From: Sunxiuqinia sp963677175
Lineage (GTDB): Bacteria > Bacteroidota > Bacteroidia > Bacteroidales > Prolixibacteraceae
NCBI GenBank assembly: GCA_963677175.2
Contig: CAXXES010000001.1
Location: 310,001-374,000, forward strand
Length of the DNA stretch: 64,000 nt
Reading direction: 5' to 3'
Below, piece after piece: positions 1 through 8,738 of this stretch. The notes below the pieces were generated by a model, which was not told the origin of the DNA, did no database searches, and worked only from the letters and a program-made list of their open reading frames with translations. The translations under genes were made by a program, and so were the position numbers. Every line of letters starts with the position of its first letter. The stretch's first letter is position 1.

Positions 1-2
1 AT

Positions 3-62
3 GATAATCCGCCCGAAGATTTAACCATTAGCGGACTTCGCCTGAAAAAAGCTTACCGTTAG
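3..62 (+). CDS. C-terminal end of an upstream gene (partial)
   Basis: One frame is open from the left edge to a TAG stop and encodes 19 residues ending LRLKKAYR. The other two forward frames hit stops almost at once. The tail is too short to assign a family. It may be the end of a gene lying mostly outside the window, or chance. The following 166 bases are AT-rich and gene-free and presumably hold the promoter of the menaquinone operon. Confidence 0.3.
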   Translation, partial: DNPPEDLTISGLRLKKAYR

Positions 63-228
63 CGAAAAATTTCAGTTTCCAGTCAATTGCAATTGCACTT
101 CTCTTTAATGTACTGAGGGAAAAGCGATCAGGTGAATTATAAAATAGATCTGTATCCTTAATCGGGAAATAGCCTGTTTTTATTCGAAACTAAACCTTAT
201 TTTAGAGGCTTATTTTGAATAAAGGGTT

Positions 229-669
229 ATGGATTATAGTTTATTGAATGTCAATACACCGCTTGAAACAATTAATCAAGCCACACAAACCGGATTGATT
301 GGAAGCCTCGGAATCGAAATCACCAAAATTGACGAAGGAACGGTTGAAGGGAGCATGGAGCTGTCGAAAAAAAACTGCCGCCCCGATGGAATTTTACATG
401 GCGGTGCAAATCTGGCTTTGGCGGAAAGCCTGGCAGGGCTCGGCAGCATGCTGATGGTCGATCTTAATGAATTCGATGTTCTGGGAATTCAGGTCAACGG
501 TAGCCACACCGGTGTACTCAGGAGTGGAAAAGTCCGGGCTGTCGCGAAAATTCTGCATCCAGGAAACCAGACACATATTTGGAATGTTGATGTTAGGAAT
601 GAAGAAGGACGACTAATTTCAACCATTCGGGTGACCAATATGATTGTGAAACGAAATGACAGAGACTGA
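229..669 (+). CDS. menI: PaaI-type hotdog thioesterase, probable DHNA-CoA thioesterase
   Basis: A single hotdog-fold domain of 146 residues. Residues 54-70 carry the family active-site pattern, with HGG at 57-59 followed by Glu66 on the long helix. Proteins of this size and pattern hydrolyse acyl-CoA thioesters in the cytoplasm. As the first gene of a menaquinone operon, it most likely releases 1,4-dihydroxy-2-naphthoate from DHNA-CoA, the step between MenB and MenA. The end overlaps the start of menF by 14 bases, which supports co-transcription and coupled translation. The family is clear from the sequence; the exact substrate is inferred from the neighbours, since related enzymes act on phenylacetyl-CoA or other acyl-CoAs. 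Confidence 0.85.
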   Translation: MDYSLLNVNTPLETINQATQTGLIGSLGIEITKIDEGTVEGSMELSKKNCRPDGILHGGANLALAESLAGLGSMLMVDLNEFDVLGIQVNGSHTGVLRSGKVRAVAKILHPGNQTHIWNVDVRNEEGRLISTIRVTNMIVKRNDRD

Positions 670-1771
670 ACACCTTGCCTTATTTCTGGATAAGCTGATC
701 GAAAAAAATTGCTCGTTCGCGGTATGGTCGATGCCCGGAAGCCAAATGCCCGAAATGCTTCTCACCGACAAGAAGGACTTGATTTATCCTGCTCAATTCA
801 ATAAGCTCAACGGACAGGAGGGTTTTGTTTTTGCGCCTTACCAAATAAGTGTGAAAACTCCCTTGGTGTTACTCAAGCCGGGCATCATAAAAAGAGGTAT
901 CAAAGAAATTTTAAGCATCGACCTAAACCAAATCAAAGATAACCAGACCGATGAGCCTTTTGAACACCAGCACCAGATCATTGAAAAGAAAACCTATTTA
1001 AAAGACATTGAGAGAACCATTGCCGAAATTAAAACAACGAAGCTCTCAAAAGTCATTGTGTCCCGGTTAATTCCGTGCGAACGGAAATCAGAGTCTATTG
1101 GCAAACTCTATCTGCAGCTGTTTAATCAAACACCCAATGCGCTTGTGTACCTGGTTAATTTACCCAAAGCCGGCTTGTGGATGGGCGCCACCCCCGAAGT
1201 ATTGCTAAAATCGGAGGGCAAAACACTCGAAACCGTTTCGCTGGCCGGCACACAAACACGTCGAATCGACCCGGACTACAGCTGGCACACCAAAGACATT
1301 GAAGAACAAGCCTTTGTATCGAGATACCTGCTTGATGTTTTTTACAATTTCAACATTCACCCCTACACCACGCAGGGACCTGAAACGCTTGAAAGCGGCA
1401 AGGTGGCCCATCTGATGACCAGTTTCCGGTTCTCAGCAAAAAAACTGGCGCACAAACTCGGTGACTTCCTTGCCAAATTGCACCCAACTCCGGCTGTATG
1501 CGGATATCCCAAGTCGAAAGCGGCCAAATTCATCACCAAAATTGAGCACCACGACCGCCGCTATTACACCGGATATTTGGGACCTTGGCGACTGAACGAT
1601 TGCGTCGGATTATTTGTAAATTTACGCTGCATGGAAATCATGCCCGACCAATACATTCTTTATTCAGGCGGAGGCATTACGGCCCGGTCGGTACCGGAGG
1701 AAGAATGGGAAGAAACCAACAAAAAAGCAGGCACCTTGTTATCTGCCATTGAAGCTGTTCAAACGACATGA
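656..1771 (+). CDS. menF: Isochorismate synthase MenF
   Basis: Converts chorismate to isochorismate, the entry step of menaquinone synthesis. At 371 residues it has the size of a MenF/EntC protein. The chorismate-binding fold occupies about residues 115-365, with KVIVSR around Lys132 (the general base position), GATPEVLL near 180, an LHPTPAVCGYPK block and a RRYYTGYLG block. The poorly conserved first 110 residues are normal for the family. The ATG lies inside the last codons of the thioesterase gene, and the stop overlaps the menD start (ATGA). The neighbouring menD makes MenF far more likely than a siderophore-type EntC or a salicylate synthase. Confidence 0.95.
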   Translation: MTETEHLALFLDKLIEKNCSFAVWSMPGSQMPEMLLTDKKDLIYPAQFNKLNGQEGFVFAPYQISVKTPLVLLKPGIIKRGIKEILSIDLNQIKDNQTDEPFEHQHQIIEKKTYLKDIERTIAEIKTTKLSKVIVSRLIPCERKSESIGKLYLQLFNQTPNALVYLVNLPKAGLWMGATPEVLLKSEGKTLETVSLAGTQTRRIDPDYSWHTKDIEEQAFVSRYLLDVFYNFNIHPYTTQGPETLESGKVAHLMTSFRFSAKKLAHKLGDFLAKLHPTPAVCGYPKSKAAKFITKIEHHDRRYYTGYLGPWRLNDCVGLFVNLRCMEIMPDQYILYSGGGITARSVPEEEWEETNKKAGTLLSAIEAVQTT

Positions 1772-3459
1772 TTTCAACAAAAAAACACATCCAGCAACTG
1801 GCCGGTTTGTTACTGGCCAAAGGAATTGACGACATCATCATTTCCCCGGGATCGCGCAATGGCCCGCTCACCCACACCTTTGCCGGCAGCGGTTTGTTCA
1901 ACTGCCGAAGCATTGTTGACGAGCGCAGCGCTGCCTACTTTGCCCTGGGATTAGCGCAAGCCAAACAAAAGCCGGTAGCCATCGTGTGTAGCTCAGGCAC
2001 CGCCACCTTGAACTATGCACCAGCTGTGGCCGAGGCATTTTACCTCAACATCCCACTGGTTGTGCTCACCGCCGATCGTCCCGATTACTGGATTGACCAA
2101 GCAGAAAGTCAATGTATTCGACAAGATCATATTTACCGGAACTTCACCAAAAAGGAAATCAGCCTGCCCTTGGACGAATCAGAAAACAAATTGTGGTTTG
2201 CTGCCCGCGAAATCAATGAATGCCTGAACCTAGTCGTTTCCGGAACTCCGGCGCCAGTACACATCAACATTCCACTGGAGGAACCCCTGCATGATTTGCT
2301 CGATGAAAAACTGCCAGCCGTTAAAGTGATTCAAGCCACACAAAACCAAATCGCTTTAGCTGAGCTGGAATTGGAGCAACTGGCTTCGGCATTCAACAAA
2401 GCAAAAAAGGTACTGATCCTGGCTGGTCAGCAAATTCCGAACCCGGGCCTGGAAAACCAGCTGAGTGAACTGGTAGAAAAAACAGGAGCTGTTGTTTTAA
2501 AAGAACACCTAGCCAACCTGAACGATGCTAGCTTTTGCAGTAGCATCGACACGCTGATGGCTGCCCTGCTCGAAGATCGGATGGAGGACTTTCAACCTGA
2601 TCTGCTAATCAGTTTTGGGGGACAATTTGTTTCCAAATCGTTGAAACAATTTCTGCGGAAACACAAACCCACCCAACACTGGCACCTGAGTTTATCTGGT
2701 GAACATTTCGATACTTACCAATCGCTTACCAACGTGATTGCGCAGGACGCAGGCGATTTTTTCGAACAACTGACAAACAGCCTGGTATCAAAAGAAAAAA
2801 AATATCTCAATCGCTGGAAAGAAAAAGAACAACAAGTGAACCAGCGGCGCGACCAGTTTATTGAGCAAGCGGATTTTTCAGACTTAACGGTTTTTGATGC
2901 CATCCGAAAAGTACTGCCACAAAACTCAGTCATTCATTTGGGGAACAGCTCCCCGGTCAGGTATGTGCTCATTTGCGATGCGGTGAACAACACGTATTAC
3001 TTCGGAAACCGGGGCATCGCCGGTATTGATGGCTGCCTGTCAACGGCAGTGGGTTTTGCTTCCGAATCGGAAAAGCTCAACACCATCATTTTGGGCGACC
3101 TGTCTTTTTTTTACGACTCCAATGCCTTGTGGAACAAATACATTGACAGCAACCTGCGTATTATTGTCATCAACAACTGCGGCGGCAATATTTTTAGCCT
3201 GATCAAAGGACCAAGTGAATCTCCTGCTTTTCACGAACACTTTTTTACCGAAAATAAATTCAAAGCCGAAGCGCTGGCCCAGGCTTTTGAACTGGATTAT
3301 TTCAAAGCCGAAAATGAACAAGAAATGGAATCAGCCTTAACTGATTTTTATTCACCCAAACAACAGCAGGCAGCAGTACTGGAAATTTTTACCGATGCTG
3401 ATGTAAACACCAAAGTGTTTCGGGAGATGTTTAAACAGGTAAAATCAAATAAAAGATAG
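1768..3459 (+). CDS. menD: SEPHCHC synthase MenD (ThDP-dependent)
   Basis: Uses thiamine diphosphate to join 2-oxoglutarate and isochorismate, giving 2-succinyl-5-enolpyruvyl-6-hydroxy-3-cyclohexene-1-carboxylate. The 563 residues cover the complete three-domain ThDP fold. Visible landmarks are SPGSRNGPL at 26-34, the DERSAAY segment with Glu52 in the position of the cofactor-activating glutamate, and the C-terminal cofactor and metal region GNRGIAGIDG followed by an INNCGGNIF segment. Its start overlaps the menF stop by four bases and menB begins six bases downstream, so it sits in the middle of one transcript. Confidence 0.97.
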   Translation: MISTKKHIQQLAGLLLAKGIDDIIISPGSRNGPLTHTFAGSGLFNCRSIVDERSAAYFALGLAQAKQKPVAIVCSSGTATLNYAPAVAEAFYLNIPLVVLTADRPDYWIDQAESQCIRQDHIYRNFTKKEISLPLDESENKLWFAAREINECLNLVVSGTPAPVHINIPLEEPLHDLLDEKLPAVKVIQATQNQIALAELELEQLASAFNKAKKVLILAGQQIPNPGLENQLSELVEKTGAVVLKEHLANLNDASFCSSIDTLMAALLEDRMEDFQPDLLISFGGQFVSKSLKQFLRKHKPTQHWHLSLSGEHFDTYQSLTNVIAQDAGDFFEQLTNSLVSKEKKYLNRWKEKEQQVNQRRDQFIEQADFSDLTVFDAIRKVLPQNSVIHLGNSSPVRYVLICDAVNNTYYFGNRGIAGIDGCLSTAVGFASESEKLNTIILGDLSFFYDSNALWNKYIDSNLRIIVINNCGGNIFSLIKGPSESPAFHEHFFTENKFKAEALAQAFELDYFKAENEQEMESALTDFYSPKQQQAAVLEIFTDADVNTKVFREMFKQVKSNKR

Positions 3460-3465
3460 GATACT

Positions 3466-4290
3466 ATGAATACAACACGAAACTGGGAAACCATTAAAGA
3501 ATACGAAGATATCTTCTTCGACTATTTCGACGGAATTGGAAAAATCACGATCAATCGCGAGCGCTATCGCAATGCGTTTCGTCCAACCACAGTGAATGAA
3601 ATCAGCGAAGCCCTGCGCATTTGCCGCGAACATCAGGATATCAATGTGGTGGTGCTGACAGGTGCCGGCGATAAAGCTTTTTGTGCCGGCGGCGACCAAA
3701 CCGTGAAAGGCAAAGGCGGCTACATTGACAAAGACGGCATTCCTCGCCTTAACATTCTGGAAGTGCAAAAACAAATTCGCAGCATGCCCAAGCCGGTAAT
3801 TGCCATGGTCAATGGCTTTGCCATTGGCGGCGGACACGTGTTGCACGTGGTTTGCGACATCAGTATTGCCAGCGAAAACGCCATCTTCGGACAAACCGGC
3901 CCCAAAGTGGGCAGCTTCGATGCCGGGCTGGGTTCATCCTATTTGGCCAGCATTGTAGGGCAAAAGAAAGCCCGCGAAATCTGGTTTATGTGCCGGCAGT
4001 ATTCAGCTGCCGAAGCGCTGGAAATGGGCTTAGTCAACAAAGTGGTGCCATTTGAACAGCTGGAAGACGAAACGGTTGCCTGGGCGCAAAAAATGCAAGA
4101 ACACAGCCCATTGGCACTTCGCATGCTCAAATTGGGATTGAACGCCGAACTGGACGGACAAATCGGAATTCAGGAATTCGCCGGCAATGCCACGCTGCTT
4201 TACTATCTTACAGAAGAAGCACAGGAGGGAAAACACGCTTTCCTGGAGAAACGCAAACCGGATTTTAAAAAATATCCAAAATTTCCATAA
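3466..4290 (+). CDS. menB: 1,4-dihydroxy-2-naphthoyl-CoA synthase MenB
   Basis: Crotonase-fold enzyme that cyclises o-succinylbenzoyl-CoA to DHNA-CoA. The 274-residue length is standard. The sequence shows the oxyanion-hole region CAGGDQ near residues 74-79, NGFAIGGGH around 110, the FGQTGPKVGSFDAG segment, and a C-terminal helix that closes the active site. The KGKGGYIDKDG loop after CAGGDQ is characteristic of MenB rather than of generic enoyl-CoA hydratases. It lies six bases after menD. A 56-base gap precedes menA, the largest spacing inside this operon. Confidence 0.96.
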   Translation: MNTTRNWETIKEYEDIFFDYFDGIGKITINRERYRNAFRPTTVNEISEALRICREHQDINVVVLTGAGDKAFCAGGDQTVKGKGGYIDKDGIPRLNILEVQKQIRSMPKPVIAMVNGFAIGGGHVLHVVCDISIASENAIFGQTGPKVGSFDAGLGSSYLASIVGQKKAREIWFMCRQYSAAEALEMGLVNKVVPFEQLEDETVAWAQKMQEHSPLALRMLKLGLNAELDGQIGIQEFAGNATLLYYLTEEAQEGKHAFLEKRKPDFKKYPKFP

Positions 4291-4346
4291 ACCCGTTCAA
4301 CAAACTTCAAAAATCTAACAATCAAGAATCAAGTAGCGGAAAGCAT

Positions 4347-5258
4347 ATGGCAACAACAAAAAGCTGGATCAAAGCAGCCCGGCCACGCACCCTCCCACTA
4401 GCCTTATCGGGTATTATTATGGGATGCGGACTGGCTTGGTTTTACGGGGCAATTGACCCGCTGGTGAGTGTTTTGGCCATCATCACGGCAACCCTGATCC
4501 AGGTGTTTTCCAATTTTGCCAACGACTACGGCGACAGCCAGAAAGGCACCGATAATGCATTTCGACTCGGCCCAACACGCACCATGCAGAGCGGCGAGAT
4601 TAGTCTCTCAGAAATGAAAAAGGGAATGACCATCATTGGTGGATTGAGCTTCATCTTTGGTATCTGGCTGGTGTATGCCGGAACCTGGCATTTTTCCCAC
4701 GCTGCCTTTTTTGGTTTTGTTGCACTCGGAATCTTGTCGCTGATGGCAGCATTCTTTTATACCGCCGGCAAGAAATCCTATGGCTATGTTGGCCTTGGTG
4801 ATTTAGCTGTTTTCCTGTTTTTTGGTTTGTTGCCGGTCATTGGCGTCTTCTATTTGAACGCCAACTATTGGGAAACAGCCGTTATTCTGCCAGCCATCAG
4901 CATGGGCTTTTTCAGCACCGGCGTGCTCAACCTCAACAACATGCGCGACATTGAAAATGACCAACGGTCCGGAAAGATTACCCTCCCGGTAAGAATGGGC
5001 ACGCGTAACAGCCGGATTTATCACACCGCCATGATCTTGTGGGGCTGGATCGCCACCGTGCTTTTCACCTTTCATCAACAGGAATCAGACTGGCAATGGC
5101 TTTTTATGCTCACGCTTCCGCTTTTCCTGATTGACCTGAGAAAAATCCACCAAACGAAAGATGCCCGCTCACTCGATCCATTTCTGAAACGCTTGTCGCT
5201 TTCAACCATGGCCTTTACTTTGTTATTCTGTTTGGGATTAATTCTTGCCATCTCATGA
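4347..5258 (+). CDS. menA: 1,4-dihydroxy-2-naphthoate polyprenyltransferase MenA
   Basis: Integral-membrane UbiA-family prenyltransferase that attaches the polyprenyl chain to DHNA, giving demethylmenaquinone. The 303-residue protein has about eight or nine hydrophobic segments. The first Asp-rich motif, NDYGDSQKGTD, is at residues 59-69. The second, in NNMRDIENDQRSG, lies near 195-208, as expected for Mg-diphosphate binding. The stop overlaps the menC start (ATGA). The methyltransferase that would complete menaquinone (MenG/UbiE) is not in the window. Confidence 0.96.
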   Translation: MATTKSWIKAARPRTLPLALSGIIMGCGLAWFYGAIDPLVSVLAIITATLIQVFSNFANDYGDSQKGTDNAFRLGPTRTMQSGEISLSEMKKGMTIIGGLSFIFGIWLVYAGTWHFSHAAFFGFVALGILSLMAAFFYTAGKKSYGYVGLGDLAVFLFFGLLPVIGVFYLNANYWETAVILPAISMGFFSTGVLNLNNMRDIENDQRSGKITLPVRMGTRNSRIYHTAMILWGWIATVLFTFHQQESDWQWLFMLTLPLFLIDLRKIHQTKDARSLDPFLKRLSLSTMAFTLLFCLGLILAIS

Positions 5259-6319
5259 AAGCCCGTTTTCAAAAATATGAACTCCAGTTTAAGCGGCCAG
5301 CCGGAACATCGCGTGGCGTGTTCAACAGTCGCTCTGTTTGGTTTTTGTTCCTGACGAAAAATGGACGGACGGCTATTGGCGAATGTGCCCCGCTTCCGGG
5401 ACTAAGTACCGAAACTCCCGGGCAAGTGGAACAGGCTTTAACCGAAATTTGCGCTAACCCGAAGTCGTTTGTGAATGATTGGTCGCGACTGCAAAATATT
5501 CCTTCGGTTCAATTTGGGCTGGAAACAGCCTGGTTGGATATTCAGAACGGTGGAAAACAACGGCCGTTCCCGTCTGATTTTACGAAAGGCAAAAGCGGAA
5601 TCCCGATTAACGGGCTGATTTGGATGGGAGAGCCTGACTTCATGAAAAGTCAAATTGATGAAAAGCTGGAAGCCGGTTATCGTTGCCTAAAACTGAAAAT
5701 CGGGGCGATCAATTTTGAAAAAGAGTTGGAACTGCTACAGGCTATTCGTGAAAAATATGCTGCCGATGAAATTACCTTGCGGATTGATGCCAACGGAGCT
5801 TTTCGACCAGAAGGCGCCTTGGAAAAGCTGCAGCGGCTGACCAGGCTTGATATCCACTCCATAGAACAGCCCATTGCGGCTGGTCAGCCGGTTGAAATGG
5901 CCAAACTTTGCCGCCAAACACCGCTGTCAGTCGCGCTGGACGAAGAACTGATCGGAATCAACAAAAGAATAGAAAAGGAGCAACTTTTAGAGACAATCCA
6001 GCCCCAGTTTCTGGTTCTGAAACCGAGCTTACACGGGGGACTCTCGGGTTGTGACGAATGGATTGAACTGGCAAACAGCCGAAAGATTGGCTGGTGGATC
6101 ACGTCGTACCTGGAATCGAATGTTGGGCTAAATGCCATTGCACAATGGACCTTTACGAAAAACGTAAGCATGCACCAGGGCTTGGGAACCGGACAGCTTT
6201 TCACCAACAATTTCGATTCACCATTGGAAATCCGCAGAGAAAAATTGTGGTTCAATGCCGAAAAACAGTTTGCTTTCCCTGAAGATCTAATGAATCCTAA
6301 TCCCGAAAATTTAATTTGA
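5255..6319 (+). CDS. menC: o-Succinylbenzoate synthase MenC
   Basis: Enolase-superfamily enzyme that dehydrates SHCHC to o-succinylbenzoate. The catalytic set is visible: Lys146 and Lys148 in CLKLKIG, metal ligands Asp178 (RIDANG), Glu204 (SIEQP) and Asp229 (ALDEE), and the second-barrel Lys256 in VLKPS. The 354-residue length is usual. The last codons run into an AT-rich AATTTGAAATTTGGAACTT tract that also supplies the start of menE, so the menC/menE junction appears to have been remodelled by a dispersed repeat. Confidence 0.96.
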   Translation: MKARFQKYELQFKRPAGTSRGVFNSRSVWFLFLTKNGRTAIGECAPLPGLSTETPGQVEQALTEICANPKSFVNDWSRLQNIPSVQFGLETAWLDIQNGGKQRPFPSDFTKGKSGIPINGLIWMGEPDFMKSQIDEKLEAGYRCLKLKIGAINFEKELELLQAIREKYAADEITLRIDANGAFRPEGALEKLQRLTRLDIHSIEQPIAAGQPVEMAKLCRQTPLSVALDEELIGINKRIEKEQLLETIQPQFLVLKPSLHGGLSGCDEWIELANSRKIGWWITSYLESNVGLNAIAQWTFTKNVSMHQGLGTGQLFTNNFDSPLEIRREKLWFNAEKQFAFPEDLMNPNPENLI

Positions 6320-6331
6320 AATTTGGAACTT
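6303..6331 (+). repeat. AATTTGGAACTT-type dispersed repeat at the menC/menE junction
   Basis: The junction reads as a run of AATTT and TTTGGAACTT words, the same vocabulary as the spacer repeats near 36.25, 47.70 and 61.53 kb. It contains the menC stop and the TTG start of menE. The similarity is seen directly; common origin is inferred. Confidence 0.5.
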
Positions 6332-7378
6332 CATCCGACACATATTACCCTAAACGGCGAGCAAATCCGAATTGAAACTTTACTTCGGAAAACGTCCGGA
6401 ACAAGCGATTGGGAGAAGTCCTGGCTCGACTTTTTAGCCGAATGGTACAACGGCATGAATTATATTGAAGTACAAACTTCCGGAAGCACCGGACCCCCAA
6501 AGATCATTCGACTAAACAAGGCGTTTGTGGCAGCTAGCGCCCGGCGAACCATCCGTTTTTTCAATTTAAAGGAAAACGATCGCGTGCTGCATTGCCTTCC
6601 TTCAAACTATATTGCGGGTAAATTGATGATCGTCCGAGCGCTGATCGGAAGACTGAACGTGCATGTGGTCGATCCTTCCACCGATTTTTCCTTTCTGAAA
6701 AAAAAACCTTTCAAATTCGCGGCGATGGTTCCAAACCAAGTCGGAAAATTATTAGAATTTGGAATTTGGAATTTGGAATTTCTACTCATTGGCGGCTCTT
6801 CCATTCCGCAAAACTTAGTCGAGAAACTACAAACCGTTTCAACCGCCTGCTATTCGAGCTACGCGATGACGGAGACAGCTACCCACATCGCACTGCGAAA
6901 ACTAAATGGAACCGACGCAAGTGAGTTTTACCACTGCCTGGAAGACATTGAGGTGGAACTTTCGGAAGAAGGCTGCCTGCGGATAAAAATGCCTGGCTTC
7001 GAAAAACCACTTCAGACCAATGATCTGGCTGAACTTCGGGATCAAAAAACCTTTCAAATCCTTGGGCGTGCCGACAATGTAATTATTTCCGGAGGAATCA
7101 AATTCTCGCCGGAGCAACTGGAAAAAAAGCTGGAACCTCACATTAGACAGCCGTTTATTATATCGTGGCTCCCTCATGAAACACTCGGCCAGCAATTGAT
7201 TTTGCTTGTTCAAGGAAATCAAACCCAGGAAACAACCACAACTCTTCAGTCTGTTATTCAGCATCACCTTGACAAGTTTGAGCGCCCCCGACAAATTAGG
7301 TCTGTGCCGCAACTTCCGCGAACACCAAATGGAAAAATCGATCGTAACTCGCTTAATGGAACTACACGTAATCCATGA
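6323..7378 (+). CDS. menE: o-Succinylbenzoate-CoA ligase MenE, TTG start
   Basis: ANL-superfamily adenylating enzyme that makes o-succinylbenzoyl-CoA. At 351 residues it is short, as in other Bacteroidota MenE proteins. The AMP-binding P-loop TSGSTGPPK is at 52-60, the YAMTETATH motif lies near 176-184, and the C-terminal catalytic lysine is Lys338 in PNGKIDR. No ATG exists between the in-frame stop shared with menC and the first motifs, so TTG at 6323 is the only sensible start. Residues about 144-153 (EFGIWNLEF) come from a four-copy heptanucleotide tract. The 3' end overlaps the opposite-strand tolC-like gene by 17 bases. Confidence 0.93.
   Translation: MELHPTHITLNGEQIRIETLLRKTSGTSDWEKSWLDFLAEWYNGMNYIEVQTSGSTGPPKIIRLNKAFVAASARRTIRFFNLKENDRVLHCLPSNYIAGKLMIVRALIGRLNVHVVDPSTDFSFLKKKPFKFAAMVPNQVGKLLEFGIWNLEFLLIGGSSIPQNLVEKLQTVSTACYSSYAMTETATHIALRKLNGTDASEFYHCLEDIEVELSEEGCLRIKMPGFEKPLQTNDLAELRDQKTFQILGRADNVIISGGIKFSPEQLEKKLEPHIRQPFIISWLPHETLGQQLILLVQGNQTQETTTTLQSVIQHHLDKFERPRQIRSVPQLPRTPNGKIDRNSLNGTTRNP
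6754..6781 (+). repeat. Heptanucleotide tract (GGAATTT)x4 inside menE
   Basis: Four consecutive copies of a 7-base unit (first copy AGAATTT, then three GGAATTT) lie in frame within menE. Because the unit is not a multiple of three, gain or loss of one copy would shift the reading frame. The encoded residues fall in the variable stretch before the LLIGGSS strand, where extra residues should be tolerated. Confidence 0.8.
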
Positions 7379-8738
7379 TTCTTCCTGAGATTTGGAGCAA
7401 CGAAATTTCAGCGAGTTTAGTTTGAAACTTGACAGAGATCAGTCGTTCTTCGGCATCAAGCAAGCTTTTTTGCACTTCGCGTAATTCCAAGCCCGATAAA
7501 GCGCCCAACCGGTATCGCTCCAATGCTATTTCCAGGTTTTCGCGTGCTACTTCCAGGTTTTGCTCTTCCATTTTTACCAGCCGCAGATTGTTTTCATAGG
7601 CATAATAAACAGTAAGCAATTCGGCTTTAATGTCCTGCTCCACTTCCTGCAACTGATGATTCCGGGTTTCCACTTCAATCAACGCATTTGACTTTTCGCG
7701 GCGACGGTTGTTTCCATCAAAAATATCCATGCCCAAAACAATGCCATAATTAAAGGTCCGGCTTTGCTGGTTGTTGATTGTTAAGGCCCCGTAATCGCTG
7801 ATGGTACCGCTGCCGTATCCTCGGTAGGCATAGTTGTACCCCGACGTAAGATTTAAATAGGGATAAGACCGCGATGCAATGATCTTGTAATCAAGTTCAG
7901 AAATAAGGCGGTTTTTCCGGGCAATTTGCAAGCTGGTATTCAACTCCAAAGTCGATGAATGCAACGTTTCGTATTGCAAATCTGGATTAAAGACAATGGA
8001 TGTATCTTCTAACTCAATCTGTTCCGCCAGATCGTCAAAAGCCATCAGCTTTTTTAGCCGCACTTCCGATTCCAGAATTTGTTCATTTTGTCGGGCAAGC
8101 CGCGAGCTATCTTCGTTAAGATAAACGATTGACTGAAGCAATTCCAGCTTCGATGAAGCCCCCAGCAGATAACGCTCCTCATCAATACGGGCTCGCTCCT
8201 TTGAAAGCGAAACAGCGTACTCCATATTGTTAAAATAGTTTAACTGCTGAATGTAATAATAGTACTCGGCAACTATCTGGGCCACGAGGTTTTCCATGGT
8301 CATCTGGGTGTTGATCTCGCCCACCTGATTTAGTTCGTTCAGCTTTTGCCAGGTGGTTTGTACATTGAATCCGCGAAACAAAGTCAAATCTAGATTTACT
8401 GCTGCCGATCCGGTGGTGTTATGAATTCCCGTTGACTTATTTTTTGTGTCATTGTTCATATTTTGCGTAGTGGAAGCCACATTACCTCCAAACCTGTTGG
8501 TCGTAGTAACCGCGGGCAAGAAGCCCGCATTGCCACGCGAAAAATTATTGGATGAGATTTCTTCCTGGTTACGAGCCACCTTTATGGAAAAATTTTGCTC
8601 CAAACCCGTCAGCACACAACGACTCAAGTCATAAACTTCCTGTGCCTGTAGCATTCCTGAAAGAAAAAACAGCAGAAAAACAGGCAAAATATCTTTGGTA
8701 ATCCAGGTTCTAATTTGTTTTGAGACTGGTCGCTTCAT
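7362..8738 (-). CDS. TolC-family outer-membrane efflux protein
   Basis: A 458-residue outer-membrane factor with an N-terminal signal peptide (hydrophobic ILPVFLLFFLSGMLQAQ, cleavage after about residue 32). It is followed by two TolC-like halves rich in long amphipathic helices, with the recurring ARENLEIALERYRLGALSGLELR pattern near the C-terminus split here as ARENLEIALERY and RLGALSGLELR. It forms the outer-membrane and periplasmic channel of a tripartite pump. The start overlaps the end of the RND gene by 29 bases, making it the third gene of an adaptor-pump-channel operon. Substrates cannot be read from the sequence. Confidence 0.93.
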   Translation of the reverse strand: MKRPVSKQIRTWITKDILPVFLLFFLSGMLQAQEVYDLSRCVLTGLEQNFSIKVARNQEEISSNNFSRGNAGFLPAVTTTNRFGGNVASTTQNMNNDTKNKSTGIHNTTGSAAVNLDLTLFRGFNVQTTWQKLNELNQVGEINTQMTMENLVAQIVAEYYYYIQQLNYFNNMEYAVSLSKERARIDEERYLLGASSKLELLQSIVYLNEDSSRLARQNEQILESEVRLKKLMAFDDLAEQIELEDTSIVFNPDLQYETLHSSTLELNTSLQIARKNRLISELDYKIIASRSYPYLNLTSGYNYAYRGYGSGTISDYGALTINNQQSRTFNYGIVLGMDIFDGNNRRREKSNALIEVETRNHQLQEVEQDIKAELLTVYYAYENNLRLVKMEEQNLEVARENLEIALERYRLGALSGLELREVQKSLLDAEERLISVKFQTKLAEISLLQISGRIMDYV

